NCBI RefSeq assembly: GCF_024763615.1
Contig: NC_077222.1
Coordinates: 744,001-808,000 of the forward strand
Reading direction: 5' to 3'
Length of the DNA: 64,000 bases
Source: Phlebotomus papatasi
Lineage: Eukaryota > Arthropoda > Insecta > Diptera > Psychodidae
Both the position numbers and the translations under genes were made by a program. Under the pieces are notes generated by a model, which was given only the letters and a program-made list of their open reading frames with translations, was not told the origin of the DNA and ran no database searches. Below, piece by piece: positions 23,990 to 34,689 of the stretch (position 1 is its first letter; the number at the start of each line of letters is the position of its first letter).

Positions 23990-24430
23990 CTCTCTAAAAC
24001 TTATACGGATTTGTGTATAGTGATGCCATCTATATGTCAGGATCAGGACTTATAAAGCACTTCTCTTATAAGTCGACTCTTAGACTGGATTTTGTCGCTT
24101 TCAAGTGACGCCCAACTCCTGAAAAAGAAAGAAGAAGACTCTTCGACCATTTTCGAAAGATTTTTCAAAATTATAAGCTAGAAAAGTTCCAGGGAGTGTA
24201 CTACTTTATCTAATTAGGACGAGTTATACGTCATTTGAAAGGTCTTTGAATCCCAGACAAATTTTAATCACTTCCACTGGATTAAGAAGAAATATTTAAT
24301 TTGTATTCGAGATAGATCGAAATGATTGATTTCTATGCAATTTCAGAAGGATTTGATAAGATGTGATTCGGTGTAAATAAAACAATATTAAGCAAAGGAA
24401 AAATACTTTAAGGAGTATACGAATTCATTA
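23990..24430. repeat. Degenerate dispersed repeat
   Basis: Shares short blocks (GAAAGGTCTT, AGGGAGTGTA) with 18300..18480. No gene. Confidence 0.4.
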
Positions 24431-24628
24431 GGGAAAGTGGGGCTTCTTTGAATTGAAGCACATAAGATATAGGGCTTTCTTGTCTTATTTTTAACTAGGA
24501 CTGAACCTTACCATGATATAACTTAGCTCCACAAATCAATTGTGACACTAAATTACATTATGATAAGGCTCATTTCCATTTAAAAGTAGAAGAAAAAAGC
24601 TTTATTTAAAAGGTGCCACACTTCCGCC
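24431..24628. mobile_element. TA-flanked MITE, GGGAAGTGGGGCA family, copy 1
   Basis: 198 bp between TA (24429..24430) and TA (24629..24630). Same length and order as the cleaner copy at 45599..45796, with diverged ends (GGGAAAGTGGGGCTTCTTTG facing GGCGGAAGTGTGGCACC). Confidence 0.7.
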
Positions 24629-24630
24629 TA

Positions 24631-26010
24631 AGCACTATGATCTATCTCATAAATTAATTTATTTAATTTTATTAATTTAATTGATTTATACGAGCAGTCC
24701 GCAAAACTTTAATGCTTCACCATCCCTTTTAACACAGAAGTGATCTTCCTGAGAAGACGAAAAGCCTGAGTTATGATTATAAATTTAGTATATAGCATTT
24801 TATTGCACATTTCCCAAGATGAATAAGGTGTTGATGATCGAGAAATGACAATAATTTCCTTCAAGAGTTATTTTAAGCCCATTTTTTTGTGACTTTGCGA
24901 TCTCTCATAAAGAGGTCAAAAAGTATCTAGTTCAAGTGACAAAGTCTGTTTCAATTTACAACATCTGCATGGAATTTTCTCCCTGAAAATCCCACCCCTT
25001 CATCTCTTTTAAATGATCCTCAAATTTTCGCATAACTCTGCCTGTCACACCAAACAAATCCGGCCTAGAAGATCCCGAAGGAATCCTCAATGAGATGCAT
25101 GTGATCCAACCCCCGATAAATGGTCCATTTACTGCGGAATTTCGTAATGATCACCAAGAGGCGATCTTCGTGATTTTTGGTGAACCAATGGGGAGTGTTT
25201 TCGCACATGTTTTGTATTTTTCCGAAAGTTAGAAAAAGAGAAAAAATTGTCATAGCTTTTTCTGATGAGCCACCGATGAAATTAGTTTCTTTGAAGACTC
25301 TGCCATGAACAGATCAATCTCACTATGTGTTTATTTAATCTGAGAATCTCTTTATTTTTAGTTTCTCTGCGGAATTGTTTAAAAAAATAAATAAAAAATA
25401 GTGAATTATGTGTGTGGTTAAAATATGTAGTTCATACACAAATTACTATGCATCATTCGGTTTGAATGACGTAAGTGGCGCTAAACATTCTCAAGGGTCA
25501 ATAATCTCACAATAGTTTTATTTTTATTTTGATGTAAAATTTAATTTAATTTAAAAAATCATAATACTCTGAGAGACTTCCGAATTTTTTGCCGGTATGT
25601 ATTTATGATTAATCAAAAATATTCTTTCCAAAACTAAATCGGTTAAAACAAAATGAGGAATTTGGTAAAATCGGGCACATTTGAGTTCTGGCAGCTTTGA
25701 AATTGAATTTTTTTCTCCTATTTTTAAATGAAACTGGACCTTATATATAATTTGGCTCAGAAAACCAATTGCAAAACTAAATTGGTTTGCCCTACAAGAA
25801 AAAAACATTTTTTGACTAAATTTTGAAAGCAGGGTTACAAATCTTCTTTCGGGATAATATTTATATTTAGTCGAATTTTAGATTACGTTACTTTGCGATT
25901 TTGAGATTTAACGTATTTATCATTGAGGCTATACCACCAATTTTTAACCGAAAATAGTGTCATCATATTCGTAAATTAACAATCAATTCTTCTTTTTGTA
26001 TTTTTTTCAG
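24631..26010. other. Non-coding up to the Antp exon acceptor
   Basis: 24690..25330 is a repeat-poor island with no recognised protein. About 25650..25800 is a partial copy of the GGGAAGTGGGGCA family (GGGCACATTTGAG, CTTTGAAATTG, GGACCTTATATATAATTTGG). The last ~30 bases are the polypyrimidine tract and acceptor of the coding exon. Confidence 0.5.
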
Positions 26011-26316
26011 GAAATTTTCGTTACCAAGGCCAAAGCTCTCGCCAGGAAGTGGATATATCTTGGATACGTGCAGAACAATGAGAGATCACTGAGTTGGCAC
26101 GCAATTAAAATCCAAGTGATGTGTCAGGTGAAAGTGAAGGTGTAACCGAATAGTGTTACTAAGGAAGTAGACTCAAGTTTTTTTTAGTGGCTCAGGGTTG
26201 AGCCGTTGTGAGATTAGCTTTAGTATTGACCGGGCAGGGGCAAGAAAGCACCAAAAATTGGGGGTGACGACGATTGGATCTACTGCGGTGACGAGAGGAG
26301 TGTCAAGGACGCAAAA
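26011..26316 (+). promoter_or_regulatory. Antp: Antp 5' leader (3' part) with two short uORFs
   Basis: The acceptor is a pyrimidine-rich tract ending TTTTTTTCAG at 26010. The leader is 306 nt to the start codon. It carries two upstream ATGs: 26078..26092 (a four-codon ORF, M-R-D-H-stop) and 26119..26145 (eight codons then TAA). The reading frame of the main ATG is closed by a TGA at 26227..26229, so 26317 is the first usable in-frame ATG. Fly Antp leaders are long, have many upstream AUGs and are translationally regulated. These uORFs fit that, but whether they act is inference. Confidence 0.7.
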
Positions 26317-26814
26317 ATGACCATGAGTACAAATAATTGCGAAAGTATGACATCATACTTTGCCAACAGCTACATGGGCTCAGAAATGCACGGCCACTAT
26401 CCAGCTGGGGGTGTTGGGGATCTGGATGGGGGTCAACAGATGCACCACTACAATCAGAATCCCAATCAGGGCAATATGCCCTATCCCCGCTTCCCGCCCT
26501 ACGATCGTATGGGCTACTATAACCAAACAATGGAGCCCGCCGCCTACACGCGAGCTGACAGCCCCTCCAGCCAATTGGGTGCCAGTGGGATGCCCCAGCA
26601 GCCCAATGGTACCCCAATTGGATCTCAATCGCAACAACCGCAGCCCCAGCAGCAGCAGCAGCCCGTTGTCTACGCCAGTTGCAAACTGCAGGCAGCTGTT
26701 GGGGGCCTCGGAATGGGCGCCGAGGGGGGATCACCACCACTCGAGCAAATGGGCACCCACCATATGAACTCGCAAATGTCGATATCCCATCACATGGCAC
26801 ATGCCCAGGGACAG
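26317..26814 (+). CDS. Antp: Antennapedia, coding exon 1 (residues 1-166)
   Basis: This exon encodes the N-terminal activation/repression region of Antp. The start at 26317 has an A-rich context (GCAAAAATGACC) and is the first ATG after an in-frame stop. Visible motifs are the N-terminal SYF-type motif (T12-S13-Y14-F15), a conserved MPYPRFPPYDRM block at 54-65, a short glutamine-rich stretch at about 104-115, and the conserved VVYASCKLQAAVGGLGM block at 117-133. The end is His/Met-rich (about 148-162). The exon ends at CAG followed by donor GTAAGG at 26815, phase 0; read-through would add six residues and stop. The glutamine tract is much shorter than in Drosophila, which accounts for most of the length difference (313 versus about 378 residues). 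The N-terminal decapeptide is of dipteran type. Antisense and other-frame ORFs here are shadows. Confidence 0.96.
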
Positions 26815-26866
26815 GTAAGGATAAACTTTTCTTAATCCTTAATTTCAGTCTATGGGTTGGGCGTAA

Positions 26867-27302
26867 GGCGGACCTTAGACTAGAGGTTTAGTCCAGTTCC
26901 CGAAGATCTCAAAATCTTAATTAGCGAGCAATTTTATCGCTTTTTGAGAATCTAATAGGGTCGGAGGAACGTCTGTTCGACAGGGAACCCCTATTGACAC
27001 TTTTGTCAAAATGTTGAAAATTATTTAATGTATCTAGTAAAATTATAAGTAATATAACGTTTTTTCTGTAATATACCTTTTACTATAAACAGAGATGTTC
27101 AAAATTCGTATTCTAAATAGTACAGAGTAGGGTGTCAATAGGTACTGACACGAGTTCTTAAAGTGTCAATAGATGTTCCTTTCACCCTAGGTCTTTCATG
27201 TGTAATAATCCAATCCTAAGATAAATTTTGCCAAAAAATCGTGATTTGTAAGAAATTAGAGCAGTTGAGCCATATGGCTAAGCCTTAGGTCTGAAGCCGG
27301 CC
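26867..27302 (+). mobile_element. Harbinger-like GGCTTCAGAC-family copy B, split by a nested MITE
   Basis: TAA (26864..26866) and TAA (27303..27305) flank the element. Its halves are 26867..26957 and 27188..27302, together about 206 bp, the family size. The right end reads CCTTAGGTCTGAAGCCGGCC. It begins only about 50 bp after the Antp donor. Confidence 0.72.
26958..27187 (-). mobile_element. TA-flanked MITE, CCTATTGACACTTT family, copy 3 (nested)
   Basis: 230 bp starting GGGTCGGAGGAACG and ending TTCCTTTCACCC, flanked by TA at 26956..26957 and 27188..27189. Compared with uninterrupted relatives (34486..34689), the host sequence resumes exactly after one TA. Confidence 0.78.
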
Positions 27303-27559
27303 TAACCCTTTGTTCTAGCCCTTAGAGATTAGTTTCTGTGAACCAAAACGTAAGAACAGAGTTTGATTTCTAAACTTCGAAGTTCCACAAGTAAATTAAG
27401 AACTAAAAACCTAACTGATTTTTAAGTATAAAGTCAATCATATTTTTCTTCTGTTCATCTCGGATACAATACCGTAATTAAATTAAAATACTAAAAGTAA
27501 GGTCCATAGATGAGATAAAACTAGATGATTCCCTGTTCCAAACGCTTAGAAATTAATTA

Positions 27560-27770
27560 AGGGAAAGCTTCTTACCTTCGGACGTCTTAAGCATCGGACA
27601 ACTCATTTTTTTCTATGTTCACAATGAGTTTGATCCATCGCTCTTTACAGGAAATTTGAAGAATTGGACTAGTTACTAAATTATAATTTTATAATGAATA
27701 AAAATCAATAAAAACATATTGAGAAAAATAAATATTTTTTCGAAATTTGAGTAGTCCGCTACATCGAGTA
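27560..27770. mobile_element. Degenerate MITE related to 7735..7948
   Basis: Left end AGGGAAAGCTTCTTACCTTC with CGGACAACTCATTTTTTTC downstream, as in the other copy; the right end is decayed (GAGTAGTCCGCTACATCGAG). Boundaries are approximate. Confidence 0.5.
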
Positions 27771-28049
27771 GGATTCACGATACAAAAATTTTTGTTTTAA
27801 TCATAAATTTGAACTTATTTCAAGATATAAATTATTTATTTAAAGAATATTTAAAGTAAGGGTTAAAACTCGACTTAGCTTCAATTTTAATTTTACAGGA
27901 AACATAGGCTAAGTCCTAATGATTGAAATGAACTTTAACAACCTACACGTTTGATTGAATTTTCAATTTGTCCAAAAAATCAAATTAGATCAATTTCTAG
28001 CAAATTTCAAAGAACAAATAATTTAAAAATACATGCAATATTTTGGTAT

Positions 28050-29400
28050 ACAGTATACATAATAGGGTTAAATTGACCCTTTCGCGATTTTTAAGGGAGG
28101 TTAATTATAATCCACCTTTTCAAGTTCGTCTTAACCTACTTTTAAGGATCATATTGACTTTTTTACGAAAGTGCCAAATTTTGATCCTATGAAAAGTTCA
28201 CTTTCACGATCCTTTTCAAAAGGATCATCTGCTGAAAATCCCCAAAGTACGTAAAATTTTAGTGGATTTTTATCAGTATTTTTCAATATCAGATGTCGCT
28301 GGAAACCACACAGATCTTTCATACTCTCTTTCATACTTTATTCATTATTTTGATAAAAATAGCAATAATAACTTCGATTATTTTTCGTCTAAGATAAATA
28401 TGGTGAAGATAAGTTATAAAATATGTGAAATAAATTGTTGATGCTTTTCTAATAAATGGTTGAATGGATTTGTATAAGCTTTAGTTCTTCAATTACTTGG
28501 GAAAAATAGTCTGACAGAGATGAAAATACATTTTGTTATTATTTTCTTCCTTCGCGGACGGTCATGCAAAATTTTTGCTCAAAATGGCGGACGGAAAATA
28601 CGACAACCCGTCGAATTTGTTAAAATTGGCCTCCTTCCTCTTTGGTGATTTGAATTCGATTTACCAATTTGTTTTCTTGGACAGTTACTCTATCTAAAGC
28701 AATAGAGTTTATAATGAATTATTGTAAAGTATTTAAATTCGGTGACCGTTAAGACGTGTGTTTGACAGCGGCTCCCTGTGCCCCTATAATAGATAATTTT
28801 TTTTTTCCTTTTCAAAAAAAAATATCTATTAAACTGTAAGAAACTTATCCCGAAATATGAATATTCAAGCATAAGTATTTCTGGTACATTGACTGAATGG
28901 GTTAAAGGATCATCCTTATGTTTCAAGTGCAGATTTGTGCATTAATACTCAATAATCAGTATACCTTGTTCTAAGCCAAGCGTACGGAATGGTCTTAAAG
29001 ATCAATTTGATCCATTGAAATCATTGAAATGATCCCTTTGTGATCCATTGCAAAGAGTCCAAAATTTTTCCACGCTATTTTCTCGCAAATTAATGATTTT
29101 TTGAGTAAAATGTTGTCTTTAAAATTTATATGCCTTATGAGCAAACACAATAAAGAATAAGTTACTGATTTTATTTTCTTAAAGTCTTATGGAAAGAAAT
29201 ATAACACTGCTCTTTTTGAAAAGTTCAAGTTGAAGGACTTTTCAAAAGGTCATTGCAGGAGATCCTTTACTTGGATTACTGAAGTGATCTTTAAAAAAAA
29301 AGGACAATTTCATCCATTTGCTTTGATGAAATTGTCCCTTTTAGTCCATGATCCATTTATAAAGATCCCCAGTGACCCTTCAATTGTGCAGTGTTATTAG
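28050..29400. repeat. GGATC-rich inverted repeats and a dispersed repeat
   Basis: Several short hairpins share GATCC and AATTTGATCC words, the clearest at 29297..29344 (AAGGACAATTTCATC facing GATGAAATTGTCCCTT). 28640..28990 is homologous over much of its length to 55015..55290 (TAGTGATTTGAATT, AGTTACT.TAT, AATAGAGTTT.TAAT, GTCGGTTAA). No coding sequence. Confidence 0.5.
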
Positions 29401-30130
29401 ATGCATTTTTATACGTGCACTGTAAATTCTTAAACTCCATTAAAAAATATTGCATGTTTGAGAGAGAATCGTAAAATTTTATTTATCAAAGGTCTCATAC
29501 CTAATTATCTTCATAAAAACTTTAGAATGTATATTTGATTTCAAAGATTTAAAAAAATATAAATTAGAAGCAATTGAGGATTTCGATAAACTAGGTCACA
29601 CTCTATTAAGCGTTTCAGATACTTTGGGACTCTAGTAGGTTACCAACAGAAAAATATTGATATTCTCTAACTAAAACCAGTTTTTAACGTATTTGGAATC
29701 GACAAAAATCCAATTCCTATGATTTATTAGAAATTATAAAGCTTGCAGGAGCATAATTAATTTTTGGGCTAAGATATTTTTGAGAAAAAATCATCAAATT
29801 GATTTATTAGGTTTCTTAAGGAATTAAAATATAAGACTAAAATAATCTATAGGAAGAAACTTTGTAAAAAAAAAAGCGTTGCAACTTTTAGCTGCTCGCA
29901 GAAATTATATTAGATTTACATATCCCTTAACTTCACATTCACAAGAACGGAAATGTTCAAGGAAATGTTATTATTTTAATTTATAATATATATTATAATT
30001 AGCTTAAAAATTGTTTTCTTCCTGAGTTACCCATCAGAGTCCCGAAAGATACGAAAGAGTAAACAAAATTTATCTTTCAGTGTATCATAATTTAATTGAG
30101 ATTATTTTTAAATGTCAAACCATTTTCAAG

Positions 30131-30323
30131 GTCCACCAGAACCCCCAGCACATGGGTATGTACACACAAACGGGCGGCGGGCCGCCCGTGGGCCCTCCTC
30201 AGGGGATGATGCACCAGCAGGGCCCTCAGCTGCATCAGGGTCAACAGCAGCAAGCGCCCAATAGTCAGAACACCCAGGCATCGCTGCCCTCACCCCTCTA
30301 TCCCTGGATGAGGAGTCAATTCG
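30131..30323 (+). CDS. Antp: Antennapedia, coding exon 2 with YPWM motif (residues 167-230)
   Basis: The acceptor TTTTCAAG ends at 30130 and the first codon is GTC, so the reading frame continues from Q166 in phase 0. The exon encodes VHQN..., a Gly/Pro/Met/Gln-rich segment (about 173-205), then SPLYPWMRSQF. YPWM occupies residues 223-226 and is the hexapeptide that contacts the PBC cofactor Extradenticle. The exon ends after one base of codon 231, at donor G|GTGAGT (30324). A second GTGAGT lies exactly 9 nt downstream (30333). With the first donor the junction reads QF-E-RKRGR; with the second it reads QF-GESQ-RKRGR. Both keep the frame. Drosophila Antp also has two linker forms from alternative donors at this place, so alternative use is plausible, but there is no transcript evidence here. 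Confidence 0.94.
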
Positions 30324-30338
30324 GTGAGTCCCGTGAGT
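30324..30338 (+). promoter_or_regulatory. Antp: Tandem 5' splice donors, 9 nt apart
   Basis: The motif GTGAGT occurs at 30324..30329 and again at 30333..30338. Both are good matches to the insect donor consensus and both keep the frame with the acceptor at 47281. The choice would change the YPWM-homeodomain linker by three residues (E versus GESQ). Confidence 0.75.
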
Positions 30339-31842
30339 CACGTTTTCCTGCACTTAACCGCCCCTTGGTATTACCCGGGAATTCTCGCCGGGATTGAATA
30401 CAATCCCGGCGAGATTGAAGTCTTCTTGAACCACTCTTTTGCCTACATTTCGGAGTTTATTTTTCCGGCTGAACTTTTTGTTTATTAATTCGTCATGGAG
30501 TCAGGTGATAATGCTTAGCAGGTTTCCTCAGATTCTCCTCCTGCTGGGCCAAACAACATGCCTTTGGATTCTTCCGGGTGCCTTTGGTGTGACTCTTGCA
30601 CCAATTTCTCCCATTCTGCCAGAATGCATCATAAATATTAATCTGGCATCTGAAGGAGAGAAAGAAGGAGCACTGTAAATTGTGTTAGAAAAGTTTTTGC
30701 ATATGCGAGAATCAATAGTTCGAGGAGACAAATAAGATTGCACAAGAAGTGAGTTTTGTTTGCAAAAGGCTGAAAGAGCATAAAAATAGCATAAATGGTA
30801 TAGAAGAAGTTGGTGAAAAATGGGGGGGGGGAAGGGATTGGTCTGGTTTGAAAAGGTATTTGATGGAATTAAATGTAAATTACCATTTCAAGTCACACAA
30901 ATTGTATTAAATCAATTTTGGCCCCCAACTCCCCACAAAAGTGACTCTTCTGGCGACCACAGAATTTCAGTTTAGTTTACACTGTGGTTCAACGTCTGAA
31001 TTACAAGCATAAAAGCACGTTTCTTCTCGTTGGCGGCCATAAATTTAGCGACGCTCAACAATGTTGCAACAAGTGGCTCGTTTTCAGACATCTTGATGTA
31101 CTAAAGAGCTTTCTGGTTTAGATAACTATATGGGGGATACACACCCCATTCTCTGGACCCAACACATTCGTTTCTGTGAATTTTCTGTGCCTCTTCCTTT
31201 CTTTTTTACATCCTTGTTTTTTTTTTAAAGGAGAGTTTGGGGGATGAAAAGCTCTCTACACAATTTTATTTAATTCTCCAAAATTATGCCTATTTTTCCG
31301 CTTTCCCAAATCACATCTGAAAGGAGAGCACCTCTTTTGGCATGGAAAGTTTGTGGATATCCTTTTTTATGCACAATAAGATAGCATTTTCAGCACAATG
31401 CCAAAATTTAATGCTATATCCCCACAAACATTTTCTTTTCAAATTGAAAATTTCATTTTTATGATTTTGAAATTACTTCCAACCAGGTAACTCCACTATT
31501 GTAAATCTTGAGCTTTTTCCACGTTAAACTGTTGCTACTGAATTTATTTGTCTCACTCAGTAACGAAGATTTTTCTAAGATCTTCTCAACTTCTCAGAGA
31601 AAAATAAAAATAAGAAAAATAAAATTTAAAGAACTTTCCAGGGTTTTCTTTGTACAATTTGCAAATTTTTGAACTTTTTGCTGATCTGAAGTTCAAGCGG
31701 TTAGAGATATCAACTTCAGGTCTTGGGTGACCCCCCATAAAATTTTCTAGAGACGCTTTTCTTTATCCCTTCATCTTCTTACTCTCCACCAAAATAATGT
31801 TTCTTTAGTTTATTTCAAAAGGGCTTCCAATGATTTCTATTA

Positions 31843-32181
31843 CAGTAGACCCTCTCAAATTCGGGCATTTGGAACCGAAATATCACCCGAATTAGAGAGA
31901 AATTCGGGCGTCAAATTATTTGAAATGCAACGATTTTGTGTTCTTCTGCAGGCTCATATTAAGTTTACATACTTATATTTCTGGTAAATTTCATAAAAAC
32001 TCTTTAATAATGCAAAATTCTATCATAACTAAGATAAAGCACTGCAAATTTGAGTATATTTGCTTCATTCGAAAACTTGAAAAATATCGATAATTTTTTT
32101 TTCAAATTTAACTGCTGCCCGAATTAAAAAGTAGTCCGATCTGTCCGATCTTAAAAGATCCGAATTGGCGAGAGTCTACTG
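31843..32181. mobile_element. CAGTAGA pogo-like MITE, copy 2
   Basis: 339 bp between TA (31841..31842) and TA (32182..32183). Ends are CAGTAGACCCTCTCAAATTC and, inverted, CAGTAGACTCTCGCCAATTC. Non-coding. Confidence 0.72.
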
Positions 32182-32359
32182 TATTTTGGAATTTGTTTTG
32201 AAGTTGTCCCATAACAGAAAACATTTTCGACATCGAACTTTTTCGAAATTAAAGCAGAAATTTAATTTACTTCATTATATCTCAGGAGATTTCTTCACTA
32301 ATGAACATAAATTGACATGACAAATTTAATAAATTATCACTCCTCATTCGAAATCTGAA

Positions 32360-32845
32360 CACTAAACCTAGCGAATGTTTTTGGTCGTTTTTGGTAGCGT
32401 GCTCGGTCAAATGACAGACCGCGGTAGGGTACACTGAGACAAATCCGAAAAAGTTAAAATAACATTCCGGAAATGTTTATTTTACCCTGCAGTATTGATC
32501 CAAAATCGGTGTAAATATTATCCTTTTTAGGTGTATTGGGGATTAAATTTACCCTTTATCATGTTAATTTTATCCTTAAAAAGGTGTAAAATTAACATTA
32601 AAAAATGTTGATATATTTTTACACCTAAAAAGTGTTAAAGTTATGAGGAAAAAATGTTAATCGAACCCTCTTTTTTTCTCAGTGTAGGATGCTCAACAAA
32701 TTTTACTTGGAAAAGAGAAGATAATCAAAATTTAAACATTGAGAAATATATTATTACATGCATATTTAAGGAAATGCATAAAGTTTGATAGCGACCGGTT
32801 TTAACCAGTCAATTCGGTCAATTTGACCGGTCTTGGTCGAGGGGT
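32360..32845. mobile_element. GACCGGT-family piggyBac-like element, interrupted
   Basis: Starts CACTAAACCTAGCGAATG and has TTTTTGGTCGTTTTTGG; its right part carries GGTCAATTTGACCGGTCTTG. This is the arrangement of 17787..18002. A complete CACTGAGA MITE sits inside at 32432..32684. The outer limits and TTAA sites are degraded. Confidence 0.5.
32432..32684 (+). mobile_element. CACTGAGA MITE, copy 2 (nested)
   Basis: 253 bp between TA (32430..32431) and TA (32685..32686), starting CACTGAGACAAATCCGAAAA and ending TTTTTCTCAGTG. High similarity to 15274..15523 throughout. Confidence 0.8.
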
Positions 32846-32849
32846 AACT

Positions 32850-33131
32850 CATTTCGGGGAACTCGAGCCAATCCGGCTGGGGAACCCATACATTTTTTTC
32901 AGGAAACCCGGGGAACCCATACATTTTTTTGGGAACCCGAGCCAATCTGATTGATTATGAATTACGCCTTGGTCTTGGTAGGTTAATTGTTAAAAAAAAA
33001 TACAACAAATCTCCTGCTTATTCCACTAATGTCGAAATAGAGGGAAACGGGACACCGTCATTCCTTTTGAAAGTAAGAGGAAAACCCCAAATTTCAAAGG
33101 TACCCTATATCAAAGGTGCCCCACATCCCCC
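32850..33131. repeat. Composite repeat: GGGAACCC block plus MITE end
   Basis: 32860..32935 contains a direct duplication of GGGGAACCCATACATTTTTT. The same order, in diverged form (ACTCGAGC...CCAAT, then TTATGAGCTACCGCTTGG, then GGGGCA), recurs at 53295..53480. 33048..33131 is the right end of the GGGAAGTGGGGCA family (TTTCAAAGGTACCC, AAAGGTGCCCCACATCCCCC). Confidence 0.5.
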
Positions 33132-33133
33132 TA

Positions 33134-34485
33134 GCGCTATTTTCCGATTATTTTCTTTCGTGGGTTTTGTGTGTGAATTTTGCGAAAAAGGAAAGTGACA
33201 AAAAAAGCTCCCGGACAGGAGAGCAAAAAGCACGATAAATAGGAAGAGTCGGTGAATAAAATCGTTCTCATTGTTTTCGTATTTCCACCCCCCAATTCAA
33301 AGAGCAAAGAAATTCTCTCTGGGCACAAAAAACACCTCCATCTCCGAAAAGAAGAAAATCCTGAGTTTGGGGAGAAAGGGAAAAATTTATTTCACTTTCC
33401 CTTCTTTTGGCTATACGAAAAATAGTGGGTGGGCAATTTTTCTTTTCTCCCAAATCGCAACGCGATTTTCTTTGACAATAGATGGGATATTAGTCAACTT
33501 CCAAAACACAATAATAACGTATTATCCGGAGGGAGCAGCAGAGAGTACAAAAGTTCAAGGATTGAGATGGAATCCTTCATGAGCAGAAGAAAAAGTGATT
33601 TTTTTATCCAGCTTCTTCTACCTTCGATACCATTGTGTCATATCACGAAAATGTGACCAAAGGTACAATTATCGCGACAATATAGAAAAGTCCTTCGCCA
33701 TGTGATTCTTCATGTGTTTATAGCGTAAGATTCATGCGAAGGAATTGCATTCCATTAATAAATTTCATCTTATTATTAAGTCTTTAAGAGACACACCGCA
33801 TTTCACGGAGATCGCTGTTTTATACTGCAAGGGGTTTGTCACAGAGTTGAGAGATATTTTGGAAAACATAGATTGCAGATTTATAGATACAGATAGATAG
33901 ATTTATAGATACAGATTTGCCTAAAACAAACTGCATCTCCAATTAGAAAGTTCGAAACCCAACTTTCCTTCTATTACTACACCTATTGCCGTATGAACAC
34001 TTTCATAGCCTAACAAAAGAACATTGACAGGTTTTCTTCTACAAATTTAATTTTAAGTAATTTACTACTTGTTAGAAAATTTATAAAAATCTGTAAATCC
34101 AATTTTCAAATTGAAAATTTTGTGAATTCTTAAATGTGATGCACCAAAATGCAATTGTCGTAATAGACACTGTTTTCGAGAAACGTATTTACAAGGTGTG
34201 AAAATTCTGTTGCTTACGACAAACACAATCTCTCGTGTTTAAAGGCCTAGAACGATAATTTAAATTAATATTTTGCCAATTGAATTTACTCTTACTAGTA
34301 TTTTCAAACCTTATTTTTCTAGTTAGGGTAGAGTAGCCTAATTCAGACTTGCTTCAAAATGGAGTTCTATGTCACTATTATATGATTTGATTCTTCGTGC
34401 TCCAGATAAATCGATTTTTTCGTATTAATATGTTTTAATAAAAAACTTAAGAAACAAAAAACAATGTTTCTTAATAATGAGATTA
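33134..34485. other. Non-coding intron sequence
   Basis: 33130..33660 has open frames on both strands but no recognised motif. A short ATAGATACAGAT-type repeat lies at about 33877..33915. The rest is AT-rich. Confidence 0.45.
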
Positions 34486-34689
34486 CAGTTTTCAGACCAC
34501 AGGTTTAGCCTAGTTCCCGAAGGTCTCAAAATCCTAAATGGTGACCAATTTCATTGCTTTTTCAGAACCTAAGTAGGTCATTTATCCTTAATAATCCAAT
34601 CCTAGGGTAAATTTTCCAAAATATCTTGACTATGGCAAGAAATTATAGCAGTTAAGCCATATGGCTAAGCCTTAGGTGTGAAACCTGTA
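34486..34689 (+). mobile_element. Harbinger-like GGCTTCAGAC-family copy C
   Basis: Uninterrupted relative of 26867..27302: TTAGCCTAGTTCCCGAAGG, TCATTGCTTTTTCAGAACC, AATAATCCAATCCTA, CATATGGCTAAGCCTTAGG in order. Terminal bases are degenerate, so limits are approximate. Confidence 0.65.

Larger units (their letters stand above)
26815..30130 (+). other. Antp: Antp intron 1
   Basis: This 3.3-kb intron runs from GTAAGG to a TTTTCAAG acceptor, phase 0. It holds a Harbinger-like element with a nested TA-flanked element (26867..27302), a MITE at about 27560..27770, and from 28050 to 29400 a set of short inverted GGATC/GATCC-type repeats. I searched it by eye for the 39-nt microexon known from fly Antp between these exons (a LGYTDVGVPDV-type peptide) and did not find it. 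Confidence 0.85.

Noticed and set aside
26303..26800. 165-codon minus-strand ORF over Antp exon 1
   Set aside because: Antisense shadow of the GC-rich Antp coding exon; no conserved protein.
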